Shown here: positions 1-8,682 of the stretch, one piece after another | Numbering within the stretch: position 1 is the stretch's first letter | How the letters are laid out: each line of letters starts with the position of its first letter | Origin: Actinomortierella ambigua | Lineage: Eukaryota; Mortierellomycota; Mortierellomycetes; Mortierellales; Mortierellaceae | Direction: 5' to 3' | Length of the DNA stretch: 17,786 nucleotides | NCBI GenBank assembly: GCA_016098155.1 | Contig: JAAAJB010000675.1 | Location: 1 to 17,786 of the forward strand | The notes under the pieces: model-generated | Database searches by the model: none | Told to the model about the DNA's origin: nothing | What the model saw: only the letters and a program-made list of their open reading frames with translations | Program-made: the position numbers and the translations under genes

Positions 1-51
1 AATCATCATCTAGCACTGCAGGACCAGTTGGCCAAGAACATGGCGAAGTAG
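1..51 (+). CDS. Possible 3' end of a gene cut by the window edge
   Basis: The first 51 bases read openly in frame 1 as NHHLALQDQLAKNMAK followed by TAG. The short peptide is helical and charged, like the tail of a coiled-coil protein, and could be the C-terminus of a gene lying to the left. A 17-codon open frame occurs easily by chance, and no clear AATAAA follows within the next few hundred bases. I do not recognise a family, so this is only a candidate. Confidence 0.2.
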   Translation, partial: NHHLALQDQLAKNMAK

Positions 52-1618
52 ACAACAACACTGGATGCTACTCACTGAACACCACAAATCGAAATTCGCT
101 TTTTGTTTCCTTCCTTTACACAATGTGTGTGCGGAGCAAATTCGGCGGAGTCATTGACCCCGAGACCACTGGTCATAGCCCGTGCTCCCTCTGCAAGGTC
201 TAATCCGCTAGTCGGTGGAATCTCGCGCCATATGTTCGTACCAGAACGGGTTATAGGGTTGGGCGAGACTGGCCAGGCAGTAGCATGGTATCTCGAGTGT
301 GTGGAACGAGGGAATCTGGATGCGCATACACCCATGTAGCAATGAGTTAGAGTCGAACGAGATTATGGCTAGATAGTAGTGTGGTTTCGTACAACGGCTG
401 GCCATGGAAATGAAAACGCGCAAGCCAAACATGGGAAAGGGGATGGGCAATTGACATGGCCCTCTAAAAGATGTTTAGTATGCTTTCCAATGATATAGGA
501 TAGCTTGATGGCAATAATACTCCTCACCGGATAGAATACCCTGCACAATCACTGTAGCTATTTCAAGTGTACAAGGCTGGATGCTTTAGAGATTTTTAGT
601 TGCAAATTTGTAAAATGCACACCCTTGCACTTTCCCTAAAAGACACAGCCTTGTGCCCAAAGTTGGGGGCACGAGGGCGTAGAATCCTTGCTGGAATACG
701 TGAGCGCCGGGTACCAGCGCTGACATCATTGAAGCTTTACCAAGGGGTCTCTGTGCGCAGTTCTGGGGCATATCTTGGTGTTCTTGTCCACCGTTACCTT
801 CAGTGTTTTATTGTTGAATCCGCCAATAATCCGTTGCGATAAAAAAAGGGGGGAGGGGGTAGAAAGAAGAGAAAAAGGTAGTAAAGGGTAGAAAAGGGTA
901 AAAAAAAAAGGCTTTGCCAAGGGCCTTTCCGACTCCTTCACATGAGTGTCTCGTCCTTAAGCAAGGCCATATCCTCCTGAGCGTGGGAAGCACAGCGTGG
1001 CAGATGAGGACAAGGGCATAGTTGACATTGATAGAGTTGAAAAAAAAATGCTACGGACATGGCTGCAGGGAGAGAGAGCGAAGGAGATATAAATTAGCAA
1101 CATGTGTCCTCCCCTTTGGGGCGCAAGGTCGTGTCTTTTGAGGGAATTACGCTCCGTTACGCCGGTCTCTTAGGTCTAGCTAGGATAGATAGCCTTGAGC
1201 TTTGACAAACAAGAGATTCTAGCCCCTGAACAAGGCAAAATATGTGCATCCCACACCATTCTGACAAGTGCTGGCAGCACCTCTCAGCGCGACAAGGGGA
1301 ACTCAGTCGAACAGGCTATATATCTGTCGCTACCCCAAGACACAGGTCCGAAATATATAGTTCGTTCTTCTGGGTATGAAGGACATCACGAATCGACCTG
1401 TCGAGTTCTCGTTACATACGAATACCAGTATCAGGCCCATTCTCTTTAGTTGCCCCATCACCCTTGAAAAGAGAGAAAATAAATGGACCCTGCGAAACTG
1501 GGATTGCCAGTTCATGCACCATTCCATCGTTCTTCATTTCTAATTACTACACCGCAGCCTAGCGGAGGCTGTTCGGGCTTGTTCTGGGAGTCTTGAATCC
1601 AGACCCAGTAAGACATGA
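52..1618. other. Intergenic, no gene recognised
   Basis: Short open frames of 60-90 codons occur on both strands (for example 72-335 minus, 1195-1449 plus), but none shows a known motif, splice-consistent neighbours or a polyadenylation signal. The stretch has A-rich runs near 841-910 and 1041-1050. It was probably built from decayed repeats, given the transposon relic immediately to the right. I checked for tRNA B-box sequences and found no foldable tRNA. Confidence 0.4.
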
Positions 1619-2161
1619 ATAACGGAGTACACACCTCAGGGCTCAGGGCCACATCGCTCTATCACTCGCTGCCGGCTACCGTGCCGTCTCTGTGGGGATG
1701 TCGAACATAAGGCTAACACCTGTCCTGAATTCGCCACCTCAAGATCCAAGCTGCAGTGGATCACATGGTCAGTCGTTGCAATAGGCCGTGCTTCAATTGT
1801 GGTGAAATCACACTTTGAAGACGTACGGGCATCAAGGAGGACAAGCGATTCAACAGATCTGGCGGTAACGGCGGTCCGTATGTCTATCGAGTCAATGGTC
1901 AGTTTTACCACCTTTTAGGTTCTCTCGTACCTGAAGGTGAAGAGCCAGTCGACTTTTCCAGCGCCGAGCAATGTCGCCGGCTTAAAGCCAGGCTCGCTCA
2001 AGTCTGGGTGTACGACTCCGAGGTTCAGAATGCCTATCGCATGTCTCGCGCCGAAGACTCGTTAAAGGATTTGCGCGGGATCAACCGGACAAAGGAGAAA
2101 GAGAGAATGCGGATCCTCTTGATGTCGATGCCAAGACTCGACCTGACAGCTGTACCGACAT
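1619..2161 (+). pseudogene. Decayed Helitron-type transposase fragment (N-terminal part)
   Basis: Two + strand frames carry pieces of one protein. The frame starting at 1619 has a CCHC zinc knuckle (C-x2-C-x4-H-x4-C, with Cys/His codons at 1682, 1691, 1706 and 1721) and runs to a TAG at 1916. The other frame has NRPCFNCGEI (1780-1809), an in-frame TGA at 1816, then GPYVYRVNGQFYHLLGSL (1873-1926), then AQVWVYDSEVQNAYRM, ending at TGA 2159-2161. From memory, the GPYV-R-x-x-GQ-x-YH-x-x-GSL block followed by a hydrophobic YD strand is typical of the region before the Helitron_like_N domain in fungal and plant Helitrons. No Rep HUH motif or helicase domain is present here. The frame switch and internal stop make it non-functional. 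AATAAA follows at 2225-2230. Confidence 0.6.
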
Positions 2162-2753
2162 GACCCAACCTGATGACAGCTGTGATATTTTCAACCAACC
2201 CTTAATAGCCTAGCTAGCGATACAATAAATACCCTGATTGTACGGTGTGGGGATCCACACCGGAGTCCACTTGCTCTTCTTGCCCCTTTCACTTTGTTCC
2301 TTTTCCCCTTGTTTTTACACCACATACGACAACAGCCATGCAGACTTGGAAGACAAGACACAGTGTAAGAGGATAGAACATCCTCTGCGTTCTAGACCTT
2401 CTAGCGAGTAGCGACCCGATCCAGGCTACATGATGACTCTTGTACTTGTACCTGTTCTGTACCAAAAACTCTGATCTGACCATCGCGGCTGTGATAGAGT
2501 GTCTCTACAATTAAAGCAACACAATTTTTTTTTCATCTCGTTATTTTTCTTCTTGATTTTGACTGTTGCCTGCTAACATGTGGTATGTGCGGCAATCTCG
2601 AGCACAAGGCAATAGCCATCCTGCATCCGTTTCCACAAGATCATCCACAAGATCAAAGCACCGCGCAGTTGCTACAGAGCCTTGATCTCGTAGAAACAGA
2701 TACGGGACAGCTTTTTGCCTTATGCTTGAGATGAACGCACACCCATACGGTAG
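2162..2753. other. Intergenic, no gene recognised
   Basis: No coding frame with recognisable content was found on either strand. AATAAA at 2225-2230 may be the old signal of the Helitron relic to the left. T-rich segments occur near 2290-2320 and 2525-2550. The small open frames here, such as 2289-2483 minus, look like chance. Confidence 0.4.
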
Positions 2754-2835
2754 CAGAGCGATCGGTCTCACTGCCGCAATTGTGCAGCAATAGATCACAT
2801 AGCAACAGGCCGTGTTTCAATTGTACACATTGGTC
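2754..2835 (+). pseudogene. Second zinc-knuckle relic, probably transposon-derived
   Basis: One + strand frame reads QSDRSHCRNCAAIDHIATGR. This fits C-x2-C-x4-H-x4-C except that the last Cys is Arg (codons at 2772, 2781, 2796; Arg at 2811). The frame is closed by TAG just upstream of 2754. The 23 bases at 2802-2824 match 1778-1800 in the Helitron relic at 21 of 23 positions, and a shared GATCACAT lies a little upstream of each match. It is probably a fragment of a related element, too short to name with confidence. Confidence 0.4.
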
Positions 2836-2929
2836 AAGTGCAAGTAAAGTGTTATTCTCTTGAGATTTTTGAACACGAAAAACACAAGTGGCATCCGCCT
2901 CTACACATTCCAACCAAATTGGACTGAGC

Positions 2930-3370
2930 CTAGAGAGAGAGAGAAAGGGAGAGTGTAAAGGAAGAGAGTGATGGAGAGTGACAGAGAGGAAAAGAAAGGG
3001 AGTCCGAGATAGTTGTAGTGGAGTAGATGGAGAAAGGTGTTTACTGTCTGAAAAAAAAAAAAAAAAAAAAAAACAATCTGCACTCTGCCCAAGCAAACAG
3101 TGCTCCTAGTTCCCATGAAGGCGAGCGTTGTGCGATGCTGGGGCAAGGGGTAGGCTGGGTAGGTCGAGGGGATGGATGGCTACCAACGCATTCCATGACT
3201 GGTATCCCCTCAAGAAGAGCCAAGAGTGCGAGTAAACGGGTGGGGACGCAGTGAAGAGGAGAGAGAAAAAAATCGGTACACCTCGCTCCTTTTTTTTTTT
3301 TTTTTGCTTTCTCCCTCCCCCTTTATTTGTTCCTCTCTCTCTTTTACAACCTTATTTCTCCACATTTTCC
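2930..3370. repeat. Purine tract, A23 run, T16 run and pyrimidine tract
   Basis: A purine-rich GA tract (about 2930-3045) leads into 23 consecutive A (3051-3073). About 216 bases later a run of 16 T (3290-3305) leads into a pyrimidine-rich tract to about 3370. The arrangement is mirror-like in composition, but I see no long exact inverted repeat. A-runs of this length may be retroposon tails or expanded simple sequence. The open frames overlapping this region are low-complexity artefacts. Confidence 0.7.
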
Positions 3371-3533
3371 ACCATAGGGTCACCAGCAACAGGATACGAC
3401 CCAGTGCAGGCCTAACTACAGACGACACAGAGCTGACGACGATTCGCCTCTGGGGCTACAAGATCAAACTATATAATACTAATAGGCACAGGGTCTTCAA
3501 ATAAAGGAACATGTCTGGACGCCACAATTCTAT

Positions 3534-3539
3534 TTTATT
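3534..3539 (-). terminator. Polyadenylation signal AATAAA of the STB6-like gene
   Basis: TTTATT on the + strand gives AATAAA on the minus strand, 15 bases past the stop codon at 3555-3557. It is the nearest canonical signal. The short distance is unusual, so the real cleavage signal could lie further downstream. Confidence 0.45.
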
Positions 3540-3554
3540 TTGGTTGAAAGTGCT

Positions 3555-6500
3555 TCATTTTGCGACTGGCGGCTCGGATCTGGAAGGCTCCAACGACGAT
3601 GAAGGAGACGCAGGGGAGGAGACCTGCTGAATTTGTTGTGTCATTTTAGAAAGTAGCAATGAAGTTGCCGAAAGAGTTCGCTGACCAATCGACAATCCCC
3701 CCACTCCTGCCATCGATGAAGGACCCCCTGCTGTTGTTGCTCCTCCTGTAGAAGGTGGCTGTGTACTGGCTGAGGGAGATTCACACGGCTGATCGAGAGC
3801 TCGCGACTGAGGCACAACGAGGCCCATCGAGGCTAGGATGGCATCCACAGCACTCGGCGCCGTGCTTGATGTCGCACCCCCTTGGTCTAGCGGCTGCTGC
3901 TGCTGTTCTTGTTGTTGCGGTGATGGTAATGATTGTTGCTGTTGCTGCTGTTGTTGCTGCTGTTGCTGTCCATTGAGTCGAATAGGCAATCCCGCAATCG
4001 CTGCTGCGACCACTGCCGCTGTCTGGGCAACCAACACTTCGTTTTGGTCCCCAGCAGCACCGCCATACTCGCCGCGGAGCTCGCGCGCGCGTAACGCGGC
4101 CTGTTGGACACTGCATTCCCAAGCCGTGAAGCGATTGCGGATCATTGGTGGCGCGTAGAGTGTCATATACCCACCAATGGTCCGAAGCCAATGCGACTGC
4201 AGGGCCTGCAGACGGTCAACCCAAATCGCGATCCGCCTTTGGCTCACGGGCAGCTTTGTGTCGAGATACGCAATTTTGTTAAAGAACGCCCCCGTAAAGT
4301 CTCGCATCTCAACCAACTTGCCCACCATCGACTCGAGGTGGTAGATAGACCGCTGTGTCGCGTGCTCCCTTGCTTGCACTTCCTCGAGCAGCTCACGGCG
4401 TTCAGACAAGATCTTATGAGTCTCTTGCTCTACCTCCTATAGAAAGGGACAAAAAAAATCGCGCAACACCCAGATGACAAGGGCCCGCAAAGACATGCTT
4501 AATTAGACACCCAAGCGTAAAAAAAAAAAGAGGACATGCGAAAATGGGAAAGAATTATACCAAAGTCCATTGGATCAAGCACTTACTGCAAACTCTCGCG
4601 TGCGCTCCTCAAGGATGGCCCTCAATGGCTCCAGCTTGGCAGCGAGGTCCTTATCAAAGGCATCCATCCGCTTGCACAGGAATCGAAGTGAATCCTCCTT
4701 CTCTTTGAGCACCTGGTGCAGGTAATAGCTCTGAAGCCCACTATCAATCTCTAGGCGTGTCAAGGGATCAGACTCTTGTTCCCTCAGCCGCTGCCATTCG
4801 CCTTGGTTGGTAGAGCCAGCGCGACCTGCACCTGATAGATAGTTTTTCGGCTGCTTCTGCTGCTGTAGGGAGAGTGTAGTGTCGATAGAGTCACTCATTG
4901 ATGGAGTACCAACAGAACTACACCAAAGTTCGGCGCCTCGTCGATACCGCTCCTCCCTGGCCCGCTTCTCCAAGCCGATAGACATTGACTGCGACCGCTT
5001 GCGGAGTCGAAGATCCTTGGACAGTGGCTCCTGACGATCCCCCAACCATGCCGATGCTGCTGTTGTCGCCGCTGTCGCCGGTTGAGCCAAGAGCTCGGAC
5101 CGCTTCAGGCCCGACCAGACGCGGATCCCTGGAATCTCACCGAGATTCCACGAAGCTTCAACTCGACAACCCAGAACCCGCTCCTGTTGCTTGAGATCCG
5201 ACATGGATTTCGTCCGCATACGCCGAGGCCTGCTTCCAGCTTTACCCTGACGCGTCGTGCTGCAAACCGATGGTGATGGCACCCGCGCCCCACTACCACT
5301 TGTTGGTCCGGGAGCAGTATTCGGGTATGGCTGTGGCTGTGGCGGCGGTAGCGGCGAGGGTGTCAACAACAGTCGTCGGTGGCGTGGTGTCAAGTCGAAA
5401 TAGACAAGTTCGGGCTGACCAGGCTGATGTGGGGACTGAGCCAAGCACGCCTGAAGGGACATCTCAAAGTTGTGATTGTCCGTACATACCAATCCTGCCT
5501 GTTGCTGTGGTTGTTGTTGTTCTTGGGTCTGTTGTCGTTGAAGCTGGCCGAAAATATTTCCAGTGATGCCATTCAAAGTATTGACACTAGTACTCGATGT
5601 CACATTGGCTCCGGCAAACGGTCCTGTTGCTGATACTACTGTTGGTGTGGCGATACTCGCAGTACTGCCTGAAACTGTTGCCGTCAAAATATCGTCGTCA
5701 TCGGACAAGTCCTGACTGCCGGCATTGGCTGATAGTGCCAGAGCCTTTGCACCCCTGCCGTCACTCGTACTAGTGGCATGGCCATAACTGACCATACCTT
5801 CATCTGTATCATCCCCTATTCCAGGATGTTTAAAGACTCGTGCGCCAAACAACTGTGCAGTTGTGAGTCTGTCTCCATTGACCCCTCCTCCTCCTCCTCG
5901 CTCATCGTCTGATTTTGGGCTGTTGTCTATGGATTTTTTTTTTGATTATTTGGGTTAGCGCGGGAATATGAGAGCGACATTGTGAATCAATCATGCAGAA
6001 GTTCAGGACAAGGCAATAGAGGAAAACAATGGCCACATGGTAATACATACAATCTGGCTGTTGCTGCGATCCGACAGCTGTTTCCTCTGTCATGTTGGCT
6101 TGTTCCCACATGATACCTTTGGATAGGGCCATCGACTGTCTATTCTTGCTGTTGCTTGATTTGTCACTAGAGGTGGGTTTGACAACGAAAGGAAAGACAA
6201 TGAAATTGTTAGTTTTTATACGATAGCCAAGAGAAACTACAGCCTTGAACTTTTTTTCTCGTTTTGTCCATCCTGCCTCAAGAGCACATAGTCCGGATGT
6301 ACTCCACTGTATAAGGCTGAGAGTGACCAAGCCAGAGGAAACATTACCCCGATATAGAGCTCTTTAGTGCTTGGGACTTGCTCTTTGTCTCACGAGTAGT
6401 CTTGGCAAGGCCACGTACAAGACTCTTGCCGAGCTCCTTTCCGCCTGTGAGCCAATCGCCACTGGCGAGTGCATCGGCAACATCCGGCTTATGTTTTGGT

Positions 6501-8341
6501 TTGCCTCGCCAGAGCATCTTGAGGGATTCGGAGTGAATGTGCTTTGTGAACACTTCCAGATCCGTCGTCTCGCCTTCGGGGTTGACAGTCGGCATGCCTG
6601 AGAAATCCTCAATCTTGGATTTGAGCACTTTGTGCACCTTAAGACCCTGTGGGTTGAACGACGTCTGGTAGGCAGTTTGGATCAAGCTGATCGTCTTTTG
6701 GTCCAAAATACCACTGACATTCAACTGTTTGGAGTTTTTTGCCTACGTTCCCGGACATGGTCCATTGGAAAGATTAAAGAAAAAGATAATCCCTGTTAGT
6801 CAGCGCACATTGGAGGTATCATTGCGCATACCACCTAAGATGAATTGATATGGTATACCTGATACGCCTTAATAGAGTTGATGAAGGCTTCGGGCTCAGC
6901 AAAGGGGTCCTTGGGTACATTGTTGACTAGATGTTGCAATTTGCTTCTGATACTAGTGAGTTTGCTCAGCAACCCTGCCAAGACATTGGGATCCAGCTTT
7001 GTTTCGCGAATTACAGGTCGCTGCGTACACACATTTTTTTTCAGAGGTCCCCCAGGTGAGAAGAATGGATAGGTCAGCTTCCATGACATGAGCACGTAAA
7101 TGAAGCCAACGGGAAGATCGGCTCATCTTTTCTGCGCGTCTCTTCGTACCTGAAACTGATCCATGAGAAAGCGGTCATAAAAATCGTCCAGCGCATACTC
7201 GGTGGATGTACACAGCAGTCCGTCAATCCATTGCGGGCTAAAGAGTCCAAAGATATAAAGACAGTTCTGTACAATGACGACCAGGCGAATGACTGTCTCT
7301 TCAAACTCGGTGCTGTCTGAGATCCTGTAGAGCTGATTGAATTTCTCTCGTTGGGCATCACTAGAAAAACAGGATTGGATCAAGAAAGATCGGAGGATTG
7401 TTAGCAACACCTTTTAAAGAGCCCAAAGTGAGACCATGTTGGTAATGATTGGGAGTAGATACCTAGGCGACTTTAACGTCAGAGCACTGCGTCCACTACA
7501 GCCCATACGTCGTAGATTCAGGTTGAGGTAGAAACGGTTCTTGTACAAGTCAAAGTCGCCATCCGGCACGTGCACGATATTCAATGACGATGTAAACAGA
7601 CTGAGGTTGGTAACAAAGACATCGCCAAAGTTGGTCTATTCACGAAAGGAAAAGGAGAAATGAGTTTCAAGTACCACGATCTCACTCTCATAAAAGTTAG
7701 TTGTAAGACCCTTCTTTTGCTGGGTACACACCGGTTTTCGTCGAGCACCATCGATCCGTAGCATCTCAAAGATCTCCTCCAGCCTCTTGCACTGAACATC
7801 GGGTCTATCGATTCGTATCACAACCACGCGAATCTAGACGGGTGAGTGTGAATGTGAGCGAAAGACAGAGAGATAGAGTAGAGTAGAGAGATAGACAAGA
7901 ATGGATGGTAGTGTCAGTTACCTTACACAGTCATCGTTGTTTTTTTTTTCATTTCTTTTCCAAGTGAGGCGACAAGGAATAACCACATCCTTCGGCACTC
8001 GCTCCCGTCAAGATAGGTGTGAATAGTACCTTATGAAATGGATCGCCAGTAAAGGAGACTGCAGTATCGATCTCCCGTTTCCTGTCTGTGACCCTGTGTG
8101 GCACAAAGAAGAGCAATAAGCGTAAGCGTAGGCAGAGTGAACACCACGCTCAAGTCCTGTCTGTCGTCTTTCCGAAAGAGTAAGAATGCCCCTCTGATGC
8201 GTACCACTGTTCCACAAGGTAGACCTGGTAGCCCTCCAGGATGGCATCTGCATTCACAATGGTGACATCCCCCTCGCCTTTGCAGATGTCAATGATGCGC
8301 TTTTGCTCGCAAAAGACAAAGCTGCCTTGAGGGAGGACCAT
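3555..8341 (-). CDS. STB6/STB2-type Sin3-binding protein, ten exons, 1189 aa
   Basis: Exons on the minus strand: 8341-8205, 8081-8030, 7833-7732, 7635-7463, 7360-7150, 7020-6859, 6742-6348, 6166-6051, 5926-4587 and 4436-3555. All nine introns (96-196 bp) are GT..AG and keep phase. The first ~365 residues match the conserved fungal STB6 N-terminal region, judged from memory of filamentous-fungal homologues: GYQVYLVEQW (37-46), SFTGDPFHK (55-63), FVTNLSLF (104-111), HVPDGD (119-124), RRMGCSGR (139-146), FNQLYRISDS, IDGLLCTSTE and LWRGKP (356-361). The middle is Ser/Gln-rich and poorly conserved. Residues ~860-980 are a predicted coiled coil, followed by a 12-Gln run (1053-1064). Yeast Stb2 and Stb6 were found as Sin3 binders, so a role with the Sin3 deacetylase complex in the nucleus is expected; the biochemical role is not known. 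The start at 8341 sits in CCGCCATGG and just precedes the conserved block. An in-frame upstream extension is repeat-derived and was not used. Confidence 0.8.
3898..3970 (-). repeat. CAG/CAA tract coding poly-Gln in the STB6-like gene
   Basis: Mixed CAG and CAA codons on the minus strand encode a 12-residue Gln run (3933-3968), then a second Gln-rich segment towards 3898. Interruption by CAA codons suggests moderate rather than high length instability. Confidence 0.8.
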
Positions 8342-8431
8342 GGCGGGAGATACGTGGAAGGTTAAGCAGCCACAAGAGAGAAGAGCAAGTGAAGAGAGAC
8401 CGAGAGCAAGAGGCTTTAATGTTGTGGCGAA

Positions 8432-8516
8432 TGTGTTTGTGTGTGAGTGTGTGTGTGAGTGTGTGTGTGTGAGTGTGAGTGCGTGTGTGAGAATGAGAAT
8501 GAGAATGAGAATGAGA
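8432..8516 (+). repeat. GT microsatellite followed by a GAGAAT-type hexamer repeat
   Basis: On the + strand, interrupted GT/GTGA units run from 8432 to about 8489, followed by about four GAATGA-type units to 8516. On the minus strand this is CA/TC-rich DNA about 100-180 bp upstream of the STB6-like start codon. It translates as a Thr-His/Ile-Leu stretch in an in-frame extension, which is artefactual. Confidence 0.9.
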
Positions 8517-8676
8517 GGAGGGAGATGAACAAGAAGAATGAATATGAGGGAAGTTAAGGCAACAAAATAGAGTGCATGCTTGTCAAAGGCGAGAAGAGGC
8601 TGCTCACTCCTTTCAAACCCAAAAATGGCACATCGCAAACCAGCTTTGTCCGTTACACAAGCTCACCAGCCAGCCT

Positions 8677-8682
8677 TTTATT
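8677..8682 (-). terminator. AATAAA directly abutting the stop of the CCCH gene
   Basis: The minus strand reads TGAAATAAAAGG, so AATAAA begins right after the TGA stop. If used, the 3' UTR would be only about 10-30 bases. No other canonical signal is evident in the gap before the next gene. Confidence 0.4.

Larger units (their letters stand above)
8342..8682 (-). promoter_or_regulatory. Upstream region of the STB6-like gene (341 bp)
   Basis: This short gap separates the CCCH gene stop (8683-8685) from the STB6-like start (8341); both genes are on the minus strand. It must hold the 3' UTR of the first and the promoter and 5' UTR of the second. It is dominated by the simple repeat at 8432-8516. 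I see no clear TATA box. Confidence 0.5.

Noticed and set aside
330..425. Possible tRNA on the minus strand, from a GTTCGACTC B-box-like sequence near 346-354
   Set aside because: The flanking bases do not form a T stem and no acceptor stem or anticodon arm can be drawn.
1172..2220. Inverted CTAGCTAGG / CCTAGCTAG pair flanking the Helitron relic as element ends
   Set aside because: CTAGCTAG is itself a palindrome, so a nine-base inverted pair is expected by chance; Helitrons also lack terminal inverted repeats.
2653..3096. 147-codon minus-strand open frame
   Set aside because: Its N-terminal part is a translated A23/GA tract (poly-Phe, then Ser/Leu), a low-complexity artefact; the rest overlaps a zinc-knuckle relic on the other strand.
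8342..8638. N-terminal extension of the STB6-like protein through an upstream in-frame ATG at 8638
   Set aside because: The extension is mostly the translated GT/hexamer repeat and overlaps the previous gene's 3' end near 8600; the ATG at 8341 has a strong context and begins just before the conserved block.
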